From the NCBI GenBank assembly GCA_029207755.1, contig JARCOQ010000002.1, forward strand, positions 87,705,087 to 87,769,086: DNA of 64,000 nucleotides, written 5' to 3'. A program made the position numbers and the translations under genes. Origin of the DNA: Chamaea fasciata. Its lineage: Eukaryota; Chordata; Aves; Passeriformes; Sylviidae. Below are positions 12,997 to 22,660 of the stretch, piece by piece. The notes beneath the pieces are model-generated. The model was given only the letters and a program-made list of their open reading frames with translations, was not told the origin of the DNA and made no database searches. How positions within the stretch are numbered: position 1 is the stretch's first letter; each line of letters starts with the position of its first letter.

Positions 12997-13489
12997 AACG
13001 CAGTGTCATTTAGCATCTATCAGAGCTGATGAGGGCGTACCTTGTAATATTTAAAACCATGGGTATTTTAGTCAGATAGGGAAATGCACTCTCAGAGTCC
13101 AATTTAACAAAGTCTAATTTCAAAAACTGAAGCCCTGTTCTCCTAATCTGAGTGACTTTAGATCCATATGGGAATATCAAAACATGATTGCCCTGAAACT
13201 CAATCTTCTTCTTTTTAATTAAAGAAAGAATCCTATCTTAGTCACTTGAGAATCTGAAAGATAGTCCAAGTATTTGACACTCAGAAAAACTTTTAACAGA
13301 TAAATTATGATGACAAGAGACAAAACCTACCATCAATAGTAAAAGCAAATTTAAAATAAAACTAAAGATGCTCTAATAGTTTAGGAAAAAAAGCTAATCA
13401 ATCCTGATATTAAAATTCTTCCTTCAAGCCAAAAATAAATGTCTTGCAGAAATTAATTTAAGTTATAGAAACTCGTGACTAGATCTCAA

Positions 13490-13562
13490 CTGTTGTAAAT
13501 CAGCAAAGCTCCACTGATTTCAATGGAGCTGCACTAAGATAGGTTAGATAAGAATCTGACCC
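13490..13562. repeat. Degraded ancient amniote interspersed repeat
   Basis: It contains GTAAATCAGC, then CTCCACTGATTTCAATGGAG, then an AATCTGACCC end. This is the same old dispersed family inferred at 12930 and 32755. The inverted CTCCACTGA...CAATGGAG pairing around the centre is typical of its copies. Confidence 0.4.
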
Positions 13563-13629
13563 TCAATTGCTCTGTATTTTTTTTCCTAATCACCAAAAAA
13601 ATTACAGTTTTTACGTTAATGTAGAGTCC

Positions 13630-14215
13630 TAGAATGGTTTGCGTTGGAAGGGACCCTTGAAGGTCATCTGGTACAACCTCCCTGCAATGAGAAGGCATCT
13701 TCAATTAGCTCAGGTCACCCAGAGCCCTTTTCAACCTGACCTTGAATGTTTTCAAGAATGGGGCATCTATAAATCTGTTCCAGTGTTTCACCACCTTCAT
13801 CATACAAAACATCTTCCTTATATCTACTCCGAATCTACCCTACCTGAGGTTAAAACCATTACCCCTTGCCCTGTAGCAATGGGCCCTGCTGAAAAGTATG
13901 TTCTCTTCTTTCTTATGCGTTCCCTTTAAAATACAGAAAGGCTGCAATTAGATCTCTGTGGAGCCTTCTCTTCGCCAGGCTGCTCTACCTCAGTTCTCTC
14001 AGTCTTTTCTCACAGGAGAGGTGTTTCAGCCCTCTAATCATTTTGTGGGCAGGATGTCTTTGCAGTGGAGTAGAGAGGGAGAATCACCTCCCTCAATCTG
14101 CTGGCCACACTTCTTTCGATGCAGCCTAGCACGTCATTGGTTTTCTGAGTTGCAAGCACACCTTACCAGCTCCTGTCCAGCTTGTCATCCATGAAATATT
14201 TGTCTTAAGCCCTTG
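13630..14215 (-). mobile_element. CR1 LINE fragment, 3' part, antisense
   Basis: The left end has the antisense CR1 3' signature (TTGGAAGGGACC, then a CATCTGGTACAACCTCC core). The similarity then continues through GTTCCAGTGTTTCACCACC, AAACCATTACCCCTTG and GGAGCCTTCTCTTCGCCAGGCTG to GAATCACCTCCCTC and CTGCTGGCCACAC. The right part is antisense ORF2 (reverse transcriptase) coding sequence, now broken. Around 14048-14066 roughly 100 bases of the usual CR1 body appear to be missing, joining two blocks directly. The copy is truncated at its 5' side, diverged and certainly inactive. The + strand open frame at 13639-13929 lies inside it and is not a gene. Confidence 0.9.
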
Positions 14216-16439
14216 CTGTCCCTCAGTCATAACCTGGTGTTTCTTTTGTACCAGACCTCTCAGTTTCTCTGTTTTAACAGTTTTAGAAGTGAGAAAAACC
14301 TTTGAGAAAACACTTAATTTAAACCAATTCTGCAACCTTGACAAAGTATGTGTCTTTTACAACACATTGCACCACCGTCTCCTGACTTTGAAGGAAGAAC
14401 TAGGCAATGCTAAAGGATTAATCTCCTGGCATAATTTTTCTGGTGTCATTCAGGCTAACATACATAGGAGTGCACATGCAGTCACATACCCTATATTGCT
14501 TGACAAGCCTTTGTTAGAAAAATTTTACTGGGCACATCCCGCTTTTCCATTTTTTAGGTGTGTTCATCCTCAAGAATGTTGTATTGAAAAAACAGAAATT
14601 GAATACAGCTGAGATAAATAGATCACACTAATACTAACACTCCTCTGATCCCTGCAGGCAAAAGCTGAAAAGGCATTTCAGGCTCTGGGCTGATGCTGTG
14701 AGTGCTGTGCAGAGACTTGTGCTTCCAAGGAGCAATGACTGGTGCAGACCGTAGTTCCTCAAGTGGTACTTCAGTGCCAAGGCCGGAGTTCTGGGCAATG
14801 CTAGCAAAACTTTCTCCACAGCCAAAAAGTGAACAAGGTGTGGGATGTAAGATCTGCTTTTCCCACCAGATGAATTCCCTGAACTGCTATACTTCATGGC
14901 CACGTAAACACCTGGCTAAGCAAAGCATTGGAATGACGTGGAGCTGGAAATGAGTAGTCGAGGGGCTGGAGGGTCAAGAGCTACCTAAGGCCATCTAAAT
15001 AACACCAAATTTGTCACCAAATAAGAAGCCACACAATCTGCTACACAATCTGCCACACCATACCACACTAAACTTTCAGGAGCCGTTCCACAGCCTGAAT
15101 TACAGACGAGAAGCAAACAGGAAGCATAGACAAATGGTGGAGCTCTGGCATCCTATGCCAAACCAATTAAGCAGTCAGGCCCATGGGTAAAATTGTCTGG
15201 AAAGAAAACAGCTTTGTGCCCTTCCTGAGTACAGCACAAAGAGAACTGGGAATACTGCGGGGCTGGAAGGAGACCCAAGCCAACCAGCAAATTGCAGTGT
15301 GGTGGCTACACTGAGTTCTGTCCCCTCAGTGCCCTTGGTTTTACAGGTAGAGGTCTCCAGACCACTTCCTAATAACTTTTCACTGAATGCAATGAAAAGG
15401 AAATCCATGTAGTTTTTCTCTCGTTGACAGTGAAGCTTTTGAAACTTGGGCATATAGGTATCTAATCCTATTTTGTGCTGTGTTCTTTTCCATTTGCAAG
15501 TCTGGTTGATGGTCATAGCAATGGTAGGAGAAGAATAGAGTGCCCCTTATATTTTAACCATCAGGTTGCAATTGTGAAAATTAAATAGCATCCTGCCTCA
15601 AAATAAAAAGCACCAGAAAATATTTAATGCTACACAAAAATAAGAAAAGTCTGGAATTGTCTCTCATTCGCTAACCTTAATCATATCAACCTGTTCACAT
15701 ACATGAGTGTATCAAATGCCAAAAACCTGCTGGGAACCCATCCCTTTGCCAGCTGGTATGCACTGTATTTTATCAGGACTCTTTTTTGTATGGGAAGCAA
15801 CGAAAGAGCATCCACAGCCGTTTGACAAAAAAAGATGAAAACCAGCAAACGCAACTGGAATTTTCTGAGAACAAGCACACACACTGTGTGTTCATTTATT
15901 TTCCCACAAACAGGAAAATAGACAAGAGGATGCAGCCTGTGAAAGCCATGCTTATCTAGGACAATATCACTGGGACATAATATATTACTGCAGAGAAAGC
16001 ACATGCACTTCCAGCTTTCACCAGGAAGAGAAGCTAACAGTCTGAGTACGTGGAGCAAGCCACATATATTGACAAGGAATTTTGTTACCAAATGTTCATC
16101 ACCCCTTGAAGAAGCAACTTGCTTCGCTGCACAGTGGTATCATTTTTTCCCCACATAAAGTGGAAAAAAATTCAGCACAGTGGAGGAGCAGATCAGCAAG
16201 CAAGGAGTCCAGAGTTATGCCTACAAATGTCCTCTGCAGCCCTTGAGAGGGAAGAGAGAAAGGGGGCCTGTTATTCCTGCCTGGTTCATTAAATGTGCTC
16301 TGGGCCATCTTGTTGAATGCCTTTCCTTCCTGCAGTTGAATAATTTTTTGACTGAAAAAGGAGCAAATTTTGCACTAGAAACTTTCCCTTAAAATACAAC
16401 ACTGGTGAAAGACAGGTGGAATGATACATGTTATTATTA
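14216..16439. other. Intergenic DNA, no gene recognised
   Basis: Unique non-coding sequence. A short tandem of two ACACAATCTGC-type units lies at about 15030-15060. The longest open frame, 15681-16091 on the minus strand (136 codons), has low-complexity hydrophobic content without a recognisable family. No promoter, RNA gene or repeat is identified. Confidence 0.5.
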
Positions 16440-16760
16440 GTCTTTTAGTCTAGGATTGAATTTAAACTCATGGGCTTAAATTTTCTTCTCAATTTACTGG
16501 TCTTGCCGCTTTCAGCCTTGTCCGTTGTTTTTGCTCCTGACCAGTATGCCAGCAGCTGTTTCCCTTCTATTGCTGTTTTTCCCTGGGTAGGTAAAGTGAA
16601 GTCTCTCTCAGCACTGATTTCTGCACTAAATAAAATTCTGCCTTTTTAATAATGAATCCTTCCCATTGTCTCAGGGGCCACACACACAATTAAGAACAAT
16701 ATGAAATTTAATTAACACATGATAATAATAAGGGTATTAATGTCACAGGGAACTCTGAAT
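16440..16760. promoter_or_regulatory. Candidate regulatory block with homeodomain and SOX-like sites
   Basis: The right half of this segment has tightly spaced TTTAATAATGA, CCATTGTC, CAATTAAG, GAACAAT, TTTAATTAAC and GGTATTAATG motifs, that is alternating homeodomain and SOX-type cores. Its left half carries CAGCAGCTG and CATTGTTTTTGC-like sites. No coding potential is seen. This is a motif-based inference only; random AT-rich sequence could give part of the pattern. Confidence 0.3.
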
Positions 16761-17032
16761 ACAGACCCCCCACAGTAAATGATTTGGGAACTAGAGTGAA
16801 AGCCAGCTGCTAACACTCAGGTCCCAGATACCCAAGTGGCATTTCAACACCTGACCTCAAGTATCAAGGTACAGGAAGGAAAGAAAAGATGACTGCCAAG
16901 CAATTAGAACCCAAGTGCTACAGATCTGTATAGGGTAATGTTGTAACAGGGTGTTATATCCATAAGTGGTGATGGAGGGACTGGAGTCTGGGCACTAAGA
17001 GCTCTGACTGCCTGCAGCCTGCCCGAGGCACC

Positions 17033-17053
17033 ACCTGTGGAGGCACCACAGGT
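17033..17053. repeat. Inverted repeat with paired RUNX-like cores
   Basis: ACCTGTGG and CCACAGGT are exact reverse complements separated by five bases. Each contains a TGTGG/CCACA core. Confidence 0.7.
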
Positions 17054-17641
17054 CACATTAAAGAGACATTTCTCAAAAGGCACTCCTGTGCTGTCACTAT
17101 GATGGTCACAGGCCTGTCCTTTAAACTGCAAAACCCACTTCTGGTCAGACAAGGTGTTATCTGTTTTGCCATGTGTGTCTACATCCAGAGTGTATTCTGC
17201 AGTCCTAGAGTACCTTCAGACATTGCTTGGGAACAGCAAAGAGTATAGGTTAAGTAACATCACAAGTACAATTTTTATTACTAAACCAAAAAGGCTACTA
17301 CAAGGTAAAAGAGTAGTGGGTAGAGAAAGGAAAGGAACAACTGCTGCAGACAGCATTTTCACTGGGGCAAAACACTCAGTTGCTAAGATTTAGATAAATC
17401 TTCATTACAAAATCCAAGCACAAAGGTAGACATCTGAAGTGTGGTTAAAGTATTTCCATCCTCTTGCTTCTCCTGTCTTTTTTCCTCTCCCCAAGGAGCC
17501 AACACAGCTCTGGCAGTGCACACTGGCTGAGAAATGGGCTTCTATTCCTTAGACTGCAGTCATGTGCATGTATCTTCTCATTTAAGCTCTTCCATTCTGT
17601 TTCTTTCAGAGGCTGAGAAATCTGCTTTTGGGGAGAAGATT

Positions 17642-17658
17642 AAAAAAAAAAAAAAAAA
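17642..17658. repeat. Poly-A tract
   Basis: Seventeen consecutive A residues lie here with no retroposon body detected to the left. It is simple sequence. Confidence 0.9.
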
Positions 17659-18159
17659 GAAGTGGGGAAGCTCATTAGCAATTTGTTTAGAATTTGAATG
17701 TCAGCACAGTCACTTATGTCTAAGTGACTAAAAAATGTATGCGAGTACTCTGACTTTCAGCAAGAGATACAGCGTTCTAACATCAGAATGAACAATATAA
17801 TTACTGTGTGTATGAAGACATATTGGTCTCCGTATAATGAGGTATTCAAATCTGCTCCACTTGAATCAGATCACAGAGATATATTAAACACACATGGCGA
17901 AAGAATTCAGTGTAAGGGTAACCATGTGTTCTGCCAAGTCTTTCTATGCATGAATGGGCTGCCAGGGCACCATAGGCTACAGACAAAGTACAGGAGAGCT
18001 GTGTTCAGAGGAAGGGAAGTGAGGTTGCAAAGGTATTTCCTCTTCATTCCCTCGAACATGTGAGTGTCTCCCATTTCTCTTCCTCTTTCACAGGCTGGTG
18101 CACCTCAAAAGCAATTCCACCAGAATGTACTGTAACATTACTGTATCATGGTTCCTTGG

Positions 18160-18500
18160 TACGGTTTATTACTGTGTATTTACGGCACCCAAGAGTGAGC
18201 TGGCTGCCTGAGAGGGGTAGCAATTGCAAAGGCTATTCTCAGTCTTGGTTGCAGAATTGCTTTCACAAGTTTGTGACGTTCTGGAAAACAAGCCTCCATT
18301 TCCAGTGCCACTGCAGCTATTTTCAAGCAGAGGTGCTTGAACCTACTGGCTGGCAGCAGCGTGTGTGTGCCTGATAGGTGCCAAGGATTGATTGACACAT
18401 TGGGAAGCCAAGGCTCGGGCCCCTCGCTGTGCCTGAGATCATCAGTATGATCAGGAGTAATCATTGTCAAAGCGTAAAATGTCAATTTTTTGGCAGTGTT
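18160..18500. promoter_or_regulatory. Candidate conserved non-coding regulatory block
   Basis: It contains a TTGATTGACA site (PBX/HOX-type) near 18387, CAATTGC near 18221, TGACGTT near 18276, and the cluster GATCATCAGTATGATCAGG with AGTAATCATTG at 18436-18465. It keeps isolated CpGs (GGCTCGGGCCCCTCGC at 18411-18427) in a CpG-poor region. Two open frames cross it in opposite directions but neither resembles a protein family. It reads like a forebrain- or hindbrain-type enhancer, but this is inference without alignment. Confidence 0.4.
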
Positions 18501-20149
18501 ATTTCAACATCTAGATACTATGAAAAACATGGTAAGATGAAAACAGTAGCTGTTTTGCTTACTCGTAGAGTTGTTTAAGCGTGGATACCATAGCAGATTG
18601 AGTTACACCCAGCTGCCAAAACAGACACAGAGAATGTTTCTGTGGGTCACAGAAAAGACTGAGCATGGGTGGCTTAGCTACTGCAGAGACCCCAATGTGA
18701 CAGATCAGAAAAACACAAATGAATCAAGGCCACGATTTCAGTCTCTGCCACTCACAAGTGAGCCTGTGGTTAGACAGACAAGTTTCTCTACTCGAGTGTT
18801 GATTGATTTTAAAGGAAATTTTGTCTTGCTTTTTGTTCCCGGGGCATGTGTGATATTTATGATGTACTAAAAATGCTTTTCTTTGGGTACAGCTGCTCAT
18901 ATATCTGTTGGGTAGGTGGGCATTATCAGAGGATGCTTCTCTTTTCCTTATGTTGATGGAGGCAGAATTTCAGGGTAGCAGGAGCAAGCTGGGAAAGCAG
19001 GAGGAGTCCTTGCTCCTCTTCTGGCAGACACTGTGTCAGCATTCTGCAGAGCACTTATCAAGATAGGATGGCAACTCATACAGAACATAGGTTCTGGGGA
19101 GAAAACAACAGTTCATGTGGCTGGCAGTGATACAAACGTGGTAAGAGATTTATCAGGAGAAGCCTGTCCATTTTTCAGAAGTGAAAACTCACTGTTTTGA
19201 AGCAGAAAAGAGAGTGAGACCTATCTATTTCTTCAGGGAACCACAGCCATCAGAAGGAAAGATGACAGATGTAGTTACCAAACCCAATTCTTTTAGAGGC
19301 TTCAGTGGTATCTAGGGAAGGGGAAGAGTCGAAAAGATTTAATGGGAATAGCATGTGTACAACGTCTCTTAGAATAAAGCTCAGACCTTGTACTTTATTT
19401 CACTTAAAGATGTACTACAGAGATTATTTGTGTGAAACTGATAAGGTAAAGCTGTAGTTTTAGAAAAACCAAACTATGGATGGTTCCTATCCTTTTCTGT
19501 TTCATACGACTCTTTGAAGTCTATGTGATGTTTCAAATACTAAACTGGGATTCAGATGCCAAGCTCAGTTTTTAATGCACATTTGAGTTAATAGTTCAAA
19601 TATGTAGAGCTAGACTACTGAAAACCTTTTCTCATATCACTATTTTAATACTGAGATCAGCCATAACCCTATACTGCAACCCCATTGAAAGGAAGACCTA
19701 CACTGCACTTTAGTCTGAAAAAGAAACACATTCTTGCTTTTTAAAAGCAAGTGTAGTAATATTTATTTAGCACAATGATATATTTCTTCTTTCCAGGGCA
19801 TGAGGCTGCCTTTAGGTTCACCAACTGTATCTGAAGAGTGTGGAAAATCAAAAAGGGACAAAAAAGATAGTTAAGCTGGATGGATAGACTGACTTCTGTC
19901 TTTTAGCCAGACAATGTTTTTCTGGCTAAAAACTCCCTTTCATTATTAGAAGAGTTAGTTCATATCCTCACCCTGTGGAAGTGGTTAGCTTTTAATTCAT
20001 TCAAGAGACGCTATCAAAAAAAAGGAGGTATTTTTTACAATCCCAGCCCCAAAATAATACTGCTAAACAATACATAATTCATATCTCTTCAGAATTCTGA
20101 ATGTGGTCAGAAATAAATAGCAGCACAGGCATTTAAGAGCTATTCTTAT
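18501..20149. other. Intergenic DNA with one hairpin
   Basis: No gene is recognised. A perfect 11-bp hairpin lies at 19901-19931. The remainder is moderately AT-rich unique sequence. Confidence 0.5.
19901..19931. repeat. Perfect 11-bp hairpin
   Basis: TTTTAGCCAGA at 19901-19911 and its exact reverse complement at 19921-19931 flank a 9-base T-rich loop. A role is unknown; it may be a small fold-back sequence or chance. Confidence 0.75.
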
Positions 20150-21340
20150 TGAAAAAATGTAATTAATTGGTGTCATGCACAAAATATTTCTTTGAGGGGG
20201 GGAGCAGCATTGCTTTAATTACAAGTAATTGTTCTCAAAATCATGCAGCTCATAAGTTTTGCAGGCTAGACAGTGATTATGCATCAATACACTAATCTAT
20301 CACCTTCATTATTTTAGTCATCTGGGTGTGATCATCAAATTTTGGAGTGTAATCCAGACAAGAAACCAGACATATCTCATGCTTATGTTCTTTCCAAATC
20401 GGTTTGCTTTAGAAGCAGTTTGCACTGGTCATGCAAATTGCAATGCTTTTGTTTCAAATAAAGATAGTAACTTAAATTAAATTCCCCTTTGTATATTATT
20501 AGATTATGACAATGGAAAGGATATTTTTGTGACTGCACAGTGGCCTGGAGGGCATTCAGGAGACCCCAAATTTCTACATTTTGCCAGAGACTGTCTTTGT
20601 AGACAGGAGATTCCCCTTTATAAATTTTGTTCAAACTGCCCAGTGAGCATACAGAGAATCAGCTCCTGGACAAACCAAGGAGGCCGACCAGCTCATTGCT
20701 CTTTATCTTAGACATCACAGTGGTGTGATCCCCACACTGTTCATCTTTAGGTGCTCCGTTGCCCTGGAAAATGACCCAAACCTCCTCCCAACTCAGGAAT
20801 GCAGGGAGCCTTAAATCATTTGTATTTGTACAGCTTACTATTTGATCTATTTCAATGAAAGTAGTTACCTAGTCACAAATTATTGCTGTTACTGTTATTG
20901 CTATCAGCATTACTAGATGAATGCAGAGTTGTATCTGTTATTAATTGAGGCAGGGCTCATCCCAGTCTTTAGTCATCCCTATCTGAGATACCACATAAGC
21001 ACCCATGTAAATCAAAGTTAAGCAGAGGATTAAGTGCTGTCCTGCATAAAGATGGTTTAAGTACATGTTTCCTGAATCAGAGCATAAGCTGTTATTTTAC
21101 TACTGTCTCTGCAGTACTGCTTTTTCTACCTCATTAGGATGAGAAGATGTTTGCATAAATTCCTCATATTGACACACAAGACTATGCCTGTCTCCCTGAG
21201 AATTTTGAGATTTCTTTCCCTTTCCCCCAAATTAATAAGTGCTGTCACCTGCATCGCTAAATACCAATTTGCTGCTTACCGCTAACAAGACCTCCACGTA
21301 ATGTAGCTAACACTAGTATTTCAAAAATAGAGCTCTCCTG
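20150..21340. promoter_or_regulatory. Candidate cluster of conserved non-coding elements
   Basis: This AT-rich stretch has many developmental-type sites. They include TTAATTGG near 20163, the palindrome AATTACAAGTAATT at 20217-20230, a POU-octamer-like ATTATGCAT near 20277, GATCATCAAA near 20331, GTTATTAATTGAGG near 20938, TTTGCATAAATTC near 21150 and AAATTAATAAG near 21229. The only open frames (20383-20634 minus, 20529-20711 plus) are unlike known proteins. If the upstream gene is POU3F3, octamer-like sites would fit POU-factor autoregulation. This is motif reading only. Confidence 0.35.
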
Positions 21341-21901
21341 TTCCCAGCATGTCTGACAAGAATACATTAGAGGCACCTGTCTCTGGCACCAATATTTTGT
21401 TTTCTCTTTATCTACCTGGGAAGAAAGAAGTCTAAAGCAGTGAAATTTCCCTTGAAAACAAAGCTAATGTGAGCACAGGAATCTGTTTCCCTATTCTGCA
21501 TCCCCTGTTTCAGCCCTCTCCAATCGCATGGAGATTTTAGAAAGTAAGTAAACACTAAAATCATATCCACTTGAGTGAAAAACTAAAATTGTCTCTTTCT
21601 TAATAATTTTCATTTGAAAACAATCAGGGAGCAGGAAATCTTTTAGTTATGTTTGAAACTATGAGACTGGCTCTGTGCTCACCAAGTCAAAGACATAAAT
21701 ATTGCATTGTACTGCAAATATACTGAAAATGTCATCAAGCTTAAAACAAGTTCATCATAGCCACTATTTTCCGGGTCAAGACCAGTAACAATAGTACAAT
21801 AGAAACTCAGAACTGTAAAATCTAGATATTTCTTACCTCAAAGGATGTGAAATGGCACAATATGCTTCTAGATCCTTTCTTTGTATTGCAAGAGTAGTTC
21901 T

Positions 21902-21965
21902 TGTCCTGGTTTAAACTTGGATAGAGTTAACTTCCTTCCTCGTAGCTGTTATAATAGACTGTGAG
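21902..21965 (+). mobile_element. 5' end of an avian ERV LTR (ERVL-type), degraded
   Basis: TGTCCTGGTTT, then GGATAGAGTTAACTTCCTTCCT and GTAGCTG, match in order the well-known start of an abundant avian endogenous-retrovirus LTR, including its TG terminus. Similarity fades after about 60 bases, so the right boundary is unknown. No retroviral coding sequence is visible nearby, so this is a truncated or decayed solo LTR. Confidence 0.6.
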
Positions 21966-22439
21966 ATAGATTCTGTCAATCCTTAGTTTAGACATTTTTC
22001 CTGTACAATTTTACCCCTCAGGGAGATCCCTTCAATATCAGTAGAGGGAAATCAGTGTTTTGAAACTTGATTCATTTAGTCAGATGTAGATGTCAGCCCT
22101 AGGAGATGCTGAGTAGGTACCTCCTAAACAGCCTGTTTCTATGTATTTACTTCAAAAGGAGCCTTAAGTGATGTAAACATCTGGATGGAAATAACTATGT
22201 TTAGTTAGATGAATCCCAGGATTCTGCGAGCTCAGATGAATCCTCACACTCCACAGGTCTGCTCAGCTGCTTTTACTAGGCTCGACCTATGTCCATTTGC
22301 ATCAGTTTTATTTGGATTCTATTTGAAAACAACTGATTTGTGCTTTTATCCCTGTCACAATGACAGTGTAAGCTAACAAAGTACTTTCATTCCATGAATG
22401 TCTGTCCTATCTTGGATGGTTTGTGAACTCCTCTCAGCT
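21966..22439. other. Intergenic DNA, possibly decayed LTR continuation
   Basis: This may contain the rest of the LTR beginning at 21902, but I cannot align it. No other feature is seen. Confidence 0.4.
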
Positions 22440-22660
22440 ATCCCTAGCACCGAGCAGCAGATTTGAATAATCTTAGACATGGATTTGATGTTAGATTTGA
22501 CTCAGTGGTGTTCGCAATAAAAATATCTAAAATATGTCCATTGACCAACAAGAAAATTGTGTTGGGTCTTTCCAGTGTGCTGTCAAGAAGACAGCCAAGG
22601 CAGCGCTGTAAATCAATAATACCGATTTCAATGAAATCCATTGACAATAGTTGGGAATAC
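22440..22660. promoter_or_regulatory. Candidate conserved non-coding element
   Basis: The block keeps several CpGs and contains CCATTGACC near 22536, AAATCAATAATA near 22611 and CCATTGACAATAG near 22637. These are SOX- and cut/homeodomain-like sites set in otherwise unremarkable DNA. Overlapping open frames on both strands (22463-22819 plus, 22444-22647 minus) look like by-products. Motif inference only. Confidence 0.35.

Larger units (their letters stand above)
16761..18159. other. Intergenic DNA, no gene recognised
   Basis: Mostly unique sequence with an exact 8-bp inverted repeat at 17033-17053 and an A17 tract at 17642-17658. No gene or identifiable transposon is seen. Confidence 0.5.

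Noticed and set aside
13639..13929. Open frame of 96 codons on the + strand
   Set aside because: It lies wholly inside the antisense CR1 copy at 13630-14215 and reads the wrong strand of the LINE.
15681..16091. Minus-strand open frame of 136 codons
   Set aside because: No family resemblance, no splice or promoter support, in AT-rich unique DNA.
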